Source of the DNA: Acanthacorydalis orientalis
Taxonomy: Eukaryota > Arthropoda > Insecta > Megaloptera > Corydalidae
DNA length: 64,000 nucleotides
Direction: 5' to 3'
Assembly (NCBI GenBank): GCA_034766995.1
Contig: CM068315.1
Location: 11,785,010-11,849,009, forward strand
Positions 1 to 12,394 of the stretch are shown here, in pieces; within the stretch, counting starts at the first letter, position 1, and every line of letters begins with the position of its first letter. Made by a program: the position numbers and the translations under genes. The notes under the pieces were generated by a model that saw only the letters and a program-made list of their open reading frames with translations, had not been told where the DNA came from and searched no databases.

Positions 1-1329
1 TCTAGACATGCCATCTTTATGCTATAAGCAAAACGAACAAAATTTATCAAGAACAACTAAAAAGATCCGAATATCAACAATTTCTTTTATCATTGTGAAG
101 TTCTAAACCATTTTTAAATCTTCTTATAATTTCCAGCTGAGCATTTTCAAATTGATTGGTATTTTTATATACGAAAATCTCCAAAATAATTCTCATCTTT
201 ATTGTAACTGCATATCATAACACGATGTGTAAAATGTATTTGTTTATTATTTACTTGTTTATTTAGTCAACATTTATCAATATATAATTTAAATATTTGA
301 ATAATTGATTGATTATATGATTAATATAAAAAGTTTAACCTCTTAAAAAATATATTAATCAGTACATTTTCCGTAGTCTGCAGAATAAGAAAAATTTAAT
401 ATCAAATGAAAAAAATTCAAAATTGGTGTGAAATTGGATTTTTATTCAATAAACTGAGCACAATATAACATTGATTAAGTCTTTAATGAAGTATATAACC
501 TTTTGAAAGTAGCATGTAAATAACAGTTATTTTATGAATATATATTAAATTCGAAGAGCAAATAAACTAACATCTTTAAATTATACAGTCTATTCTTGCT
601 GCTTGTTAATTTATGATAAAAAGACTATTTTCTTTAAGTCTTTATTATTTATTATACTTAATACGTTTTCGGCATTAAGTTATCGATTTAATAAACGCTT
701 TATAAACAATTTATATATACATACTAATGATATCAAACGGTTACAACTGACTTAAACACTTTTATATACATAGACGTTGAAATTATACGAGAGTAAAATA
801 ACACGAAAATAAGCTATTTCCTTACAGGGGCAATAAAATACGCTATTGTTATTCGGTGTATACTTTAGTATAAGCTCGTCGAGTAAATCTTGTAAGGAGT
901 GAAGTATTTATGGTTCTAACACGTTGTCGATTAACAGCCGACTCGAACGGTTTAAAACTGGGTGTAACTACTACATGAACCATTGACATTGTTAGAATAA
1001 CTGAGCGCTACTTATACATCAAAGGGATTCCACACGTTATTGCCTCGAGCGATGCAGACATAAGTTTCGTCAGACTTGTTCAACAACTCATCGTGACTTA
1101 GATTACGATCTAATACCTTTGGCACAACACATTTTCGAGGCACTACAATACATTTTAAACGTCGCATTAAACAAACACCGACAGTAAAATATCATCAATA
1201 CGCCGGTATCGAACGGATTAAATCTTTTTTTTTTTTTTCACTAATAATGCGCGCTCATGAGACGTCCTCCACAGATGTGTAGAAGTTTGTTTTGTAATTT
1301 GTATGAATTTACATGCACAAACATTATAT

Positions 1330-1335
<6 letters not shown>
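1..1335. other. AT-rich non-coding sequence
   Basis: Nothing recognised. The part from 780 to 1260 is less AT-biased and free of repeats apart from a T-run at 1226. Confidence 0.5.
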
Positions 1336-1373
<38 letters not shown>

Positions 1374-1386
1374 ATTATTATATTTT

Positions 1387-1470
<84 letters not shown>

Positions 1471-1618
1471 ATATATATATATATATATATTTGTATATAT
1501 ATATATATATATATATTTGTATATATATATATATATATATTTGTATATATATATATATATATATATTTGTATATATATATATATATATATTTGTATATAT
1601 ATATATATATATATATAT
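1336..1618. repeat. (TA)n array with 24/26-base higher-order units
   Basis: After an (ATT)n and T-run, (TA)n is broken by TTTGT at 1467, 1491, 1517, 1541, 1567 and 1591. The steps alternate 24, 26, 24, 26, 24, so a 50-base unit has been tandemly copied. Confidence 0.9.
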
Positions 1619-2350
1619 GAACATGTAAAATATTTGTTAACTAGTACACATGTAAATATTTTCGGTTATTTTTGTACGTTAATATAAAATAATACTGTGC
1701 TAGAAACGATTTTCATTTCATAATATAGTTATTTGTGAACATGTTTTTTTTTGTGTCATAACTGGAATATATTATGATAAATATCAATTTTTTAACTGTC
1801 TGTATAATGGTTAACCTGCGGCAGTTTTCTTTTTTCAACTTATTTAAGTAGTAGTTGAGTTCTGTACCAATTGCATCTATAAATGTGCTTAATACAAGAT
1901 GGGACAGATGATCGGGAAAATGTTAAAACGCAATAGTTGAATGAATTTTCATTTTTACACAATTTTGTTTGGATATTTTTGAAAGATATATCGAACCTTT
2001 TTTAAAAATCACGCTTGATAGATTAGAACATGATCCTGAAAACAGATAATTTTAATAAGGCGACTTTTATTAATACGAGTATGCATACTTGTGTATATAT
2101 TTCTAGTAATTATTCGAAAGAAAAGATTTTTATTCGCAGAAAAATAAAAGAAATTCTACATATTTAATAATTTTTAGGTTAAAATACAATATCTAATTTC
2201 TTGCAATGTCTTCAACTAAAAGTAAATTACGTTATTAAAATATATTTTTGAATTGTGTTTAGATCTTACAAATAGATCTATTTTAGATCTATAAATGTTG
2301 GTAATTTATAGCATTAAAATACAATAAAAAAACGGATTTAATTAAGAATG

Positions 2351-2353
<3 letters not shown>

Positions 2354-2404
<51 letters not shown>
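2354..2404. repeat. (TA)n array abutting the left end of A1
   Basis: Pure TA ending exactly at ACGTGGG of element A1. Confidence 0.95.
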
Positions 2405-2407
<3 letters not shown>

Positions 2408-3112
2408 GTGGGTCGTTTGATAATTTTGGTAAATTTCTATGATATGGCGCCATCATTCATTTAGTAACGTCACGGTTATAAAGTGTCACTTTTCAAACTA
2501 GTACTGGAGAAATTTCAATCAGAAGCGACACATTGTTTACTTCTACAGATGTTTGAAGCGAGCATTGTAGCAGTTGTTGCAAAAATGGAAAAAAAATAAG
2601 CAGGTCTTTTTGTGTTGATTCTTCCTGTGGATAAAACATGGATCCATCACTACACACTTGAGTCAAAACAGTGGACAACAACTGATGAAAATGCACCGAA
2701 GAAGGCAAAGATATTTTTGTCGGCTGGGAAGGTGATGGACACTGTTTTTTTGGGATTCCCAAGGAATCATCTTGATCGACTGCTTAACGAAGGAAAGAAC
2801 GATTACAGGGACCTATTATGTTACATTATTGGACCGTTTGAAAGAAGCGCTGAAACAAAAACGGCCAAGACCGGTGGACAAAATAGTGCTCTTTCACCAG
2901 GATAATGAGCCGTCTCATAAATCGACCGTCGCAATGGCAAATTGATTCCCCATCGATCCTGTTCTCCAAACTTGGTCCCGTGCGACTTTTTCTTCTATCC
3001 AACATTGAAGATTTGGCTTGGTGAGAATAAATTTGCGTCGAATGAGGGTCTCTTCGCTGCTGTCAATGCGTTTAACTTGCTTTTTTAGCATACTTATCAA
3101 ACAATTCATGTA
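2405..3112 (+). mobile_element. Mariner relic A1 (DD34D, deletion derivative)
   Basis: The left terminal repeat reads ACGTGGGTCGTTTGATAA and the right end is a decayed copy (TTATCAAACAATTCATG), so the element is bounded. Plus-strand reading gives transposase pieces: DKTWIHHYTLESKQW (first catalytic D region, about 2632), then SAGKVMDTVF, then after a frameshift HQDNEPSHKSTVAMA (second D, about 2898), and in another frame CDFFFYPTLKIWLG (third D, about 2978). The N-terminal helix-turn-helix half is missing, and a further ~100 bases are lost near the 3' end compared with A2-A4. (TA)n arrays abut or closely follow both ends. Not functional. Confidence 0.85.
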
Positions 3113-3124
3113 TACATACATTTA

Positions 3125-3127
<3 letters not shown>

Positions 3128-3169
<42 letters not shown>
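3128..3169. repeat. (TA)n array after A1
   Basis: TA run beginning about 15 bases after the right end of A1, followed by GTATGTATGT. Confidence 0.95.
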
Positions 3170-3173
<4 letters not shown>

Positions 3174-3329
3174 ATGTATGTATAATATGTGCATGTGTGT
3201 GAAAGAGATTGTAAGTACAGTAAATTACAATTGTAGCCTTAAAGTTTTTATTTGAAATGTTTTATGCATGTACAAAACGAATATGGAACATTGAGCAAAT
3301 TATCAATATTAGATTTGATTAAAAATTCA

Positions 3330-3880
3330 TTAATTTCGAACGCGTGCCCGTACGCACGGAATATGTAAATAAATAAATAGAACGGGCGTCGTTCGACGCG
3401 AATGTACATAGTATCACGTTTTCAACATGCGAGGATTACGTATCGTACCCGAAGCTCAATCGCAGTCTGTCGGAATGAACCCTCGGCCTCCGCCTCAAAT
3501 GTAGTGTAAACACAACTCCAACTTTAAATTGAGCAGAATGGATCTGCGACACGTGACAAGAAGTTATATTTTTATCGAGGGAGAGAATACAATCAGCCAA
3601 ACAATTATGTGACACGAGTGTCCGTGTACGTCGGCGACAACATTACATCGGAATGACTGTACGAGCCATTATTTAAAATTCGCGTCGCTGAGAGCTCGCA
3701 AATTGATTTCTTTACCACTCTATCTCCGACCCGTACCCCCCTGTATCCGTGCGGGCGGGCGAGTCGGGTGCACAAAAAAACCACCCACTCCGCTTTCGAC
3801 GATGCCTCTAGTGTAGCGGTGACGGTGGCGCTAGCTAGTTCGGCCTGATGGATTTCATTATAATTACATTTTTACCGGCG
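3330..3880. other. Higher-GC island, no gene seen
   Basis: CpG-containing, complex sequence with GCGGGCGGGCGAGTC near 3751 and TGTAGCGGTGACGGTGGCGC near 3812. No open frame of interest. A candidate regulatory or conserved non-coding block. Confidence 0.4.
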
Positions 3881-4426
3881 AATTCGTTGCTGCCTGTTTA
3901 ATTAACTGAAAAATGTTACTCTTTTTTCGTGCTCCCGTCTCGTAATAATGTTATGTTTTTTTTTATTTTTTTTTTAAATTTTTTTTGTCGAGTGCACCGT
4001 ACAAATTTATTTTATATAGGTTTATACGACTCACTCGCGCGTGGCTTACTGCCTTAATACTCGTTTGGAACTGTTTTCATGTTTATGAAATTAGATTTGA
4101 TGCAAAAATAGTGTTTGCACTTTGTTTTTCAACGTCGAAATTATCTTTCGTTCGGGATATTTTAATTAAAATTGCATCCGTTTTATTTGAGTTATGTTTA
4201 AATAAGCGATTGGACTCTAAAACCGTTGTAAATACGAAGAATACGTTTTCACACATGCGTACTTTTTTCGAGTATTTCACATTTGAAAATGTACTTGTTT
4301 GTACGCATTTTTATATATTATATACAAATCTAGATTTAAGGATAACTTTGTAGTAATGAAATTTAAAATACTTCTGAGAATAGTTTCTTGATCATAACTG
4401 ATAATAATTTTGTTTAAATATTGAAC

Positions 4427-4445
4427 ATGTATGTATGTATGTATG

Positions 4446-4504
<59 letters not shown>
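4427..4504. repeat. (GTAT)n then (TA)n
   Basis: Five or six GTAT units grade into a pure TA run. Confidence 0.95.
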
Positions 4505-4507
<3 letters not shown>

Positions 4508-4727
4508 TTATAGAATGATGTTTTGTGAAATTGTTTATAATCTATTTTATGTTATTAATTTAATAGTAAAAAAGTATTTTATTTATCATAAATTTATAAT
4601 TTTTAAATCGAACTATTTTCACTTCAATCAGTTTATTTTACATTCGAATTATTTTATATTATTTAAAAAAATTAGTCTATTATATTAACAGAACCAAATT
4701 GATTGCAAACTGAAATAATTTAATGTA

Positions 4728-5244
4728 TTGGGTTGGTAGAAAAATAATTGAGGTTTATATAATTGCGTTCAGTTTGTGCGGCACCCATTTAAGCTTTTTG
4801 GTTTTCGTAGTTGTTTTAAGTGGATCAGAACTGTTTGAATGACTAACGCCTAACTTTTGTGCAAGGTCTCGAATTGTTGTGTGTTGTTTTGATTCAACTA
4901 ATGACTTCAGTTGGTCGTTATGAACTGAAGAAGGACATCCGTGACCTTCTTCATCTACAAGGCTCTTGTATCCAGCACAATTTTTTTTGAATTTCTGCTT
5001 CCTAACCACCTGTTGTGAAATCATATAAAAAATGCCCTTATTTGCTTCATTTCTATCTTTAATTCAATCGCCCAATTTGAAGCAAAATTAATAATAAAAC
5101 CCAAGTTGATGTTACCAAAATATAAACCGAAAAATGCACTATAAACTGATATTAACATGAACACGATGAAATGACACCTTTATTGAAAAAATTAAGGTTA
5201 GAATTCAGAAAACAAAAACCGAAATTATTTTCTTACCAACCTAA
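4728..5244 (-). mobile_element. Mariner-derived short element B1 (cecropia/Hsmar1-like)
   Basis: The left end is TTGGGTTGGTAGAAAAATAA and the right end (reverse complement) TTAGGTTGGTAAGAAAATAA, an inverted pair. Minus-strand reading gives the transposase N-terminal DNA-binding part: DEEGHGCPSSVHNDQLKSLV, then TIRDLAQKLGVSHS (second helix-turn-helix), then KLKWVPHKLN, a mariner linker motif. The catalytic DDD part is absent; the sequence runs straight into the terminal repeat. About 517 bases against ~1.3 kb for a full mariner. It keeps the WVPHKLN motif, so its deletion begins later than in B2 and B3. Confidence 0.85.
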
Positions 5245-5254
5245 TGTTTATTAG

Positions 5255-6099
5255 AAACGACCTATGTATAATTATTAAAAAAAAAAAAATAAAGAAGGCC
5301 AAAAATTCTGTATGTATTGTGTACAGCAGAAAAAATCTAATTGTAATGAAATTTTGACAATTGTTTTATAATTGATAATACCGTACAAATCATGCTCTCG
5401 CATCATTTTTCTGACACTGTTCATTTCTGCTTTGATTTCCAAATGTTTTTCGACCATTTAATATACCTTGTGTACACTCAAAAATTGATTTTTCCCAACT
5501 TGTTGGACTATATAACGGTTGTCTGCTTCTACAATGAGTTTTCTTGAATTCTCTCCTTTTTATTTTTCAATTGTTTTGTATTTTTGTAACTTTTTTTATA
5601 ATGTTTTGTCTAATAGAAAGGCTTTTGATCACTATATTCAACATTTCTCGAATAGGTTAACCACCTTGAAAATTTTCAATTATAAGTTTTCTTTTAACGA
5701 TCAACGTTTGTTCACCTTGTCTTCTCATGTTTCCAAATAATTCAACTTAGTTCATTACTCGCCATATTCAAAATGTCATAAAAAAATGAAAATGATAGAA
5801 AAGGGATTCCGGGGATTTTCCAGGTATGATTCAATAGCATTATGAAGTTAGTTGTGACAAAAACTGAAATTTACAAAAATGTCTCAGTTTCATAGTAACA
5901 TTACTTTTTGACTTTCATTTTGTTTAACATTATTTCTCTTATAACTATGAACTAATTTCATTTTCATTTCTTGTAATTAGAAAATACACTGAATAATCTA
6001 GCTAAAAATAACATTTCTTTTTTCATTTCAGTTTCAGCACAATAATTATTTTGCGATTTAAAAAAATTGTTTCTAGTGTCTCAGTTTCACTATAATCCA

Positions 6100-6102
<3 letters not shown>
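5255..6102 (-). mobile_element. Tc1-like transposon relic H with IR/DR-type right end
   Basis: The right end is ...CTATAATCCACTG followed by TA, i.e. an outward CAGTGGATTATAG terminus typical of Tc1-like elements. The motif GTCTCAGTTTCA occurs twice, at 6078 and 5881 (197 bases apart), like the outer and inner direct repeats of IR/DR Tc1 elements. Between 5275 and 5760 the minus strand, with frameshifts and stops, yields a Tc1-type N-terminus: an EFQ/NFQGG...IRE helix, a second HTH with IIKK, LLEADNRYIVQQVGKNQFLS, then EKHLEIKAE and SVRKMMREHDLYG. The catalytic half and the left end were not found; element B1 starts close by on the left. Confidence 0.65.
5275..5760 (-). pseudogene. Degraded Tc1-like transposase N-terminal fragment
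   Basis: Three short minus-strand frames together resemble the paired-like DNA-binding region of a Tc1 transposase. The best parts are IVQQVGKNQFLS near 5500, EKHLEIKAEMNSVRKMMREH near 5400-5450 and DLYGIIN after it. Several frameshifts and stops separate them and the D,D,E/D catalytic part is missing. Part of relic H. Confidence 0.6.

Positions 6103-6132
<30 letters not shown>
6103..6132. repeat. (TA)15 joining Tc1 relic H to mariner A2
   Basis: Fills the whole gap between the H terminus (ends 6102) and A2 (starts 6133). Confidence 0.95.
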
Positions 6133-6135
<3 letters not shown>

Positions 6136-6951
6136 GTGGGACGTTTGATAAGTTTGGTAAATTTATATGGTATGGTACCGCCATTCATTTGGTAACGTCA
6201 CGGCTATCAAGTGTCACTTTTCAAACTAACATAGGCGAGATTTCTGCCAGAAGCTGTTCTTGTTCTACAGATGTTCCAAGCGATCATTGTAACAATTGCC
6301 GCAAAAATGGAAAAAAACGAGAAGGCTTTCTTGCGTTGATTTGTCACCGGGGATGAAATATAGATCCACCATTACACACTTGAGTCGAAACAGCAGTCTA
6401 AACAGTACATAAACGACTGGTGAACGTGCACCGAAAAAGGTAAAGACCTTTTTGTCGGATGGGAAGATGATGACCGCTGTTTTTTGTGATTCCCAAAGAA
6501 TCATCCTGATCTGATCAACTACTTAATGAAGAAAAGAAACGATAAGCCTAGTATACAATTACATTATTGGACCATTAGAAAGAAGATCTAAAACAAAAAC
6601 GGCCAAGATTGGCGCACAAAAAGTACTCTGATCAGGACAACGCGTCGTCCCACGAATCGAACGTCGCAATGGTGAAATTGCACGAATGAGACTTCAGATT
6701 GATTCTTTATTCACTCTTTTCTTCAGACTTGGCTCCGTGCGACATCTTTCTCGTACCAAACTTGGAAATTTGAATCGGTAGGTAGAAATTTCTGTCGAAT
6801 GAGGATGCCATCACCACCGTCAGTGCGTATTTTGGAGACTCGCTGGGCCAAGTGTATAGTCCTCAATGGAGACTACGTTGAGAAATAAAATCGTTTTTTC
6901 CTCCAGAAAACAGCGTTTTACTTGCTTTATTATTATACTTATCAAACGACC

Positions 6952-6955
<4 letters not shown>
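6133..6955 (+). mobile_element. Mariner relic A2 (DD34D, deletion derivative)
   Basis: The left end ACGTGGGACGTTTGATAA and right end TTATCAAACGACCCTCA form an inverted pair. The order matches A1, A3 and A4: a ~170 base leader, then AAAAATGGAAAAAAACGAG leading directly into the first-D region (frames broken), a P-K-K-AKTFLSDGKMM-like stretch, then the second- and third-D regions, with many frameshifts. It sits between (TA)15 at 6103-6132 and a long (TA)n at 6955, and directly beside Tc1 relic H. Confidence 0.8.

Positions 6956-7022
<67 letters not shown>
6955..7022. repeat. (TA)n then (TG)n abutting the right end of A2
   Basis: TA run begins at the A2 terminus and ends in seven TG units. Confidence 0.95.
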
Positions 7023-7139
7023 ATTTACTCTTTGGTTGCCTATGTTTATGAACAGGTAATAAAATATAAACATGTATATAAGTTCTTCACCGCTTGTTTT
7101 ATAAATACAAACGTATGATAAAATATAACGAGATTAAGA

Positions 7140-7560
7140 TCGACACAATAAAAATGTCTAACTGTCGGTCGGAATCAGGGAGAGAAAATAACAAAAAAAA
7201 AAAAAATGTGGGCAAATTCATCGTTAGTGTTTCCAGTCACGTAGAAGATAAGCCCACGGCCGTCTGTACTTACGTTCGGGAGTTTTTTTAATTCCGCAGC
7301 GTGAAAAAATTCAAATATGTAATTATGGAATTGAAAACGTGAGACGCGAACGTCGGGTATTGATGCTGCTCCAACGACCGTGCTGGTTTTAAACGGGACA
7401 AGACGACGTATATGTACAGTTCCTCTGATACATATATGTGCATGTAATGGAATCATCGACGGAATGAGTTCGTACGTCGTACGTTCGGATTTTAATTTGA
7501 AACGTGTGGTTTTAAAGGAGTCCATATTATATTTTTTTTATTCATACGGTTGTACGTATG
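7140..7560. other. Higher-complexity island, no gene seen
   Basis: Open on the minus strand for 116 codons (7175-7525), but the translation has no recognisable domain and starts without context. Contains CGTACGTCGTACG near 7470. Confidence 0.35.
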
Positions 7561-7956
7561 AGAATTGCACTTTTCTTACTATAATAACATGTATGCATTT
7601 ATATATTCCATGACACAATTTCATGGTATAGTGATTGATTGAGTAATGTAAAGTACTTATGAAAGCAAGCTGTAAATATAATATTCAGAAAATAATAAAA
7701 CTGTTAAACATTAAACACTTACAAAAATATAACATATATATAAGTATATGAAATTCAGCTCATAAATGGCAGATGACGTGCATTTAACTGTGACTCAGTA
7801 CTTGTCTGTTTGTAATTAGTACATCTCTCAGTATGATATAATTTACAAAAAAAAAAAAAAAACGTTAAAATCAATCTAAAAGCATGAAAAATTATGATCT
7901 ACCGCATATTCACTAAAACACGCATGTAACATTAATTATAATTTAGAATGCTAGTA

Positions 7957-7963
<7 letters not shown>

Positions 7964-8037
<74 letters not shown>
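7964..8037. repeat. (TA)n array
   Basis: Long pure TA run 52 bases before B2. Confidence 0.95.
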
Positions 8038-8040
<3 letters not shown>

Positions 8041-8089
8041 GATAGAGATTGAGGATTGCATTTCTGATTTTTAAACCTAATAATGTATA

Positions 8090-8673
8090 TTAGGTTGGTA
8101 GGCAAATAATTATGGAGTGTGTTTTATGAAATCTAACCTTAATTTTTTTTTCAATGTGTCATTTCCTCGTTTTCATGTTCATATCATTTTAAAGTGAATT
8201 TTTGGGTCTATGTTTTGGTAACATCAACTTTGGTTTTATTATTAATTTTGCTTCAAATTGGGCTATTGAATTAAAAATGGAAGAGATAATAAGAGCAATT
8301 ATAGCGTAAATAAGAGCAATTTTATTGTATGAGTTCAAAACGGGTGGTAAAGTAACAGAAACTACTTGTAAATTAAACGATGCGGGTGTAGTGTACTGTT
8401 AAAGAACATGCTATTCAATGGTGGTTCCAAAAATTTCGCTGGGGGAGAGCCTTCAAGATCAAGAAGGTCGCGGACGTTTTTCTTCAGTTCATAACAACCA
8501 ACTGAAGGTGTTAGTTGAATCAGAATTACGCATAACAATTCGGGAGCTTGCACAAAAGTTAGGCGTTATTTATCCAACAATTCTGATTCACTTAAAACAG
8601 CTAGGAAAATCAAAAAAGAGAAAAATGTATATTAATTTGAAGGTCATAAACCGCAATTATTTTTCCAAACTAA
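8090..8673 (+). mobile_element. Mariner-derived short element B2
   Basis: Starts TTAGGTTGGTAGGCAAATAA after a TA; ends CCGCAATTATTTTTCCAAAC, the inverse with changes. Plus-strand reading from about 8418 gives FQDQEGRGRFSSVHNNQLKV-like sequence, then TIRELAQKLGVIYPTILIHL and KQLGKSKK, the HTH2 region of a mariner transposase. After KSKK it jumps to the 3' terminal part. The region upstream (8250-8400) is the decayed first HTH (YEFKTGGK...). Confidence 0.85.
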
Positions 8674-9756
8674 ACTAATATAAAATAATTCTTTTATGTT
8701 ACGAGTATGTGAAAAAATAAGTTACATATGTGTAGATTAAAATTATATAACAAATGGCATAATCAACTATATTCAGAGTTTATTAATTTAGTAGTTATTT
8801 TTTGATGAATTTCGATTAAGATTTTCAATAGAAGTAATTTATACACAAATCAGAATACACGAAAAACAAGACTTAATTTGTGAAAGAAATAAAATTTTCT
8901 GTAAGTAACGTCTTTAATAAATATAAATAATTAAATCTTGGAAAAACGTTTCAAGTCTTTTAATTTATTTGTAAACAATTATTATTCTCTCTTCGGAAAG
9001 TCTTTAAAAAATATTTAAGTAAACACGTGCGTTATAATTTAAGAAAAAGAAACATTTACAATTTGACTCTCTCTCTCTATACATATATACACACACACAT
9101 GTATATTCTTTTTGCCATTCAGAATGTAGAAAAAATTACTTATACAACTTGACAAAATTTGTTTCACTGAAAAAAATATACACGAACAACAAACTAAATG
9201 TGTCCGCTATCTACACGAGTAGAAAAAAAGAAGTAGAAGAAGCAGAAGAGATGTTTCACACAACGTTGGTTCTACAATTTAAGCATCTGTCATCGTGCCG
9301 TCTACGCTCCCGTTTTAAGTTTTCACGGCGTATTTGCGACAACATTTATATTTCAAACTGCCCGAAACGACTCTCCGAAGAAGAACCGCCCGTGCGACCA
9401 GACAGTGTCGGCTTTATGGACGTACTTTATTTGCACAGGCATGTTTTCTAGCAGATGCAATTACATGAAATATCTCTATTGTATTATATATATATAATGT
9501 ATATCCATAGATACATGAATTTTTTTTTAAATTGTAATATTACTGGTGTATTTGGTAAAATATTTAAAGGTACTGAAGTGAATCACGATTCATATTATTT
9601 TATATTTGTGAATTTTCTACTTTAATCTCTATAAATTTACTATATTTGATTTTTGAAAGGTGTATTATTATAATTACCGATTTGTGGACAACTCGCAAAT
9701 TAAATAAAACACATCCGCTTTCGTCACAAACTAATTGAATTTATTATTTTATTGGT

Positions 9757-9760
<4 letters not shown>

Positions 9761-9821
<61 letters not shown>
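9761..9821. repeat. (TA)n array
   Basis: Pure TA run in AT-rich intron. Confidence 0.95.
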
Positions 9822-9825
<4 letters not shown>

Positions 9826-9829
9826 TACC

Positions 9830-11490
9830 ACAATATTAAAACATATTATGTTTAACGGAATAATAATTACTACTATATTATTAATTACTTTTCTATAGTT
9901 GTGTATTTTACAGAATAATAATTAAACGCTATTCGTTTATCTTTTAATAATTTTATAATTACCAAAATCTTTCTCGTTTATAACGCAAATAAGTTTATAA
10001 GATAAAAAAAGATAAATAAGTTAAATTTATTAAAAATGTATGAATAATTTATTAAAACTATAATTTATAATGTTTATTACACGTATTAAAATATTGTCTT
10101 TTTTTCTCATTGGAATTTCAATTCAATGTTTTACATTTGATTTCTGGCGATAACTGGCATTTTACACAAATAAAAACTATAATATATAATTTATTTTATT
10201 AAGACATTTTATTTAATACAAAACATTTTTCTATTTTGACGAATATTATATTTTTCTCTGTTAAAAAAAACGATATAGAATTTAATCGAAACAGACTTAT
10301 TTATTATTAATTTGAACCGGTTCCTTATAAATATCAATTTTGACTATAAGTATAAGAAAGACGAGTGTAAAGTTAATGATTGTTTATTTTTGCTTTTGAA
10401 AAAATATCTTTTTGTAGAACTATGTGAGACTTGTTTTGAGTATTAGTAAATTTATTTTCAAATAATCAATTTAAGAATAGTACATGTTTTTTGAAGTGAA
10501 ACTTCTTCTTAAATTGTTCTGCGTCACGGAACCCGAGCTGTAATTTCGTTCGTGACGAACTTGCAACGGAAGTGTCGCACAATGGGGAGGGAAAAAAAAC
10601 TTGAAAGCTGAACGGAATATATTGAATACCTTGATAAACGAGAATTGAAGTCAGTTTTAACTTATTTCAGTTGTCACAAAGCTATTGTTTCTCAATTTTA
10701 AAGAATTCTCCTGTAAACGCTGTAACTGATAATCAACGAAATGACAATGACATAAAATGTAAATAACGAAAATATGTAAATCGAATACATGATACATACT
10801 TTGATAACATAAAATTGCTTTTTTAAATTTTATAAATTAATTCTTATAATTAAATTATACCTTTTACTGATACACCTTTGCACGTTATGCACCTTTCAAT
10901 TATGAGAAAAAATAAACGTAGTAAATTTGTTATAATGCCACCAAACAAAAGAAGTTTCACTACGAACGTGCGAATTCTATGAGCTACCATACATATTTTT
11001 TTTAATATTATTCTAAATTTATAAATTTATGGAAAAGTGTTTCATTGTTTTAATGTTTATAAAAACGATCTGAACATATTTTTATAAGATTCTTAATTTT
11101 CTTCATAATCATATTTTATTATATGTGAAACAAATTCAGTTTTTTTTATACTAAAAGTTTACAGTTCCTTTAATAACAATGGGCGTTTTTTTGAACATAA
11201 ATATTGTGTACGGTAATTATTTTAAATTGTTTTTCGCTGTGAATCGGAATTTAATTTTTATACACGTTTGTTAGGTATTTAACTTTTTAGTAAAAAAAAT
11301 CGAAGATATTCGAGGTAGCTCTAGTACTTGCACGTATTTTTTCTTGTTAACCACCGTGAATATTTCTAAAACCAAATTAAATAATTACAAACTTTCAGTG
11401 TTATTCATAGATATACGCGTTTAAACATCAACACATTTTTTACGTGCGTGTTTGTATCGGTTATCGATAAAAATCATGGCACCTCTGTAA
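9830..11490. other. AT-rich non-coding sequence
   Basis: No repeat, transposon or coding signal recognised; a slightly complex patch at 10510-10600 (CACGGAACCCGAGCTG). Confidence 0.5.
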
Positions 11491-11499
11491 TTTTATACC

Positions 11500-12060
11500 T
11501 GATCCACCACTGACTACAAGCACTCAACCCTGCCGCCCCAACATCGCCTTGTTTATTCCAGCATAAGAGGATTTCAGGAAAAAAATATTTCACCTCTCAA
11601 TTCGTCGTTCTTTTTTGATGTTACAAAATAAAAAAAAGGCGACCGAAAATGAAAGATTCAGCGTGCTTCGCTCCACCGACTGTCGGCAACAACGGGTGGG
11701 TTGCTCTCGTTTGAAACGGGGCGGTTCTTTTCGTCAGACGACTAGAGAACGGGATATGGTGTGTTGTAGGATTCGACGGAGCTTTCGGAAGCTTCTCTCT
11801 GCCATCTAGCCAGCCTGTATAGTAAGAGGAGTCGCTGCCTCCGCTGCCGCTATATGCATAATGCGTACATAAGTAGATATGAAGTCTGCGAAAGCTCGCT
11901 ATGGTATAGGCGATGTAAAAAAGTTCGCGTCGTTCGGCAAATCATTTCATCTCTCTGCCAAATAACATGTCTATATGGATTTTTATATTAATACCGTGAA
12001 TGCGGTGTGAGGGCTCTTTGTGCGGATACGTTCCACTGGTATTGTTCAATCTGTTCGGGT
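11500..12060. other. Higher-GC island, no gene seen
   Basis: Contains GGAGTCGCTGCCTCCGCTGC near 11829 and GAGCTTTCGGAAGCTTCTC near 11780. Short open frames only. Confidence 0.4.
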
Positions 12061-12370
12061 GTTTTTTTTTTAAATATTGTATATATGTATAGTTTTAGTA
12101 TGAATTCGAATTTGAGATATTAATTTATGAGGGATGTTACATCAAACCGTTCTTTCTTGCTCGTCTACGGATGAAAATGGTTTAACAGTAAAAAATATAG
12201 ACGTTTCAATAAAATCTTCTATTTATTTTATAAGGTATTTAACTTACACTCTTTTAATTTTAAAATGGTTTGTCATTTTATTCGTTATTATGTGGAGCAG
12301 AATTTATATATTCACGTTTCATTTAATTCAAATCCATTAATAACGAATCTAAAGGGAAGTGTGTACTGAA

Positions 12371-12394
12371 ATATATATATATATATATATATAT
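12371..12394. repeat. Short (TA)n array
   Basis: Twelve TA units. Confidence 0.9.

Noticed and set aside
1257..1628. Open frames of alternating Tyr/Ile
   Set aside because: They are translations of (TA)n arrays in either direction and have no coding value. The same applies to similar frames at every TA array in the window.
11776..11800. Heat-shock element
   Set aside because: TTC/GAA units are present but the spacing is one base instead of two between the first units, so the pattern is not a proper array.
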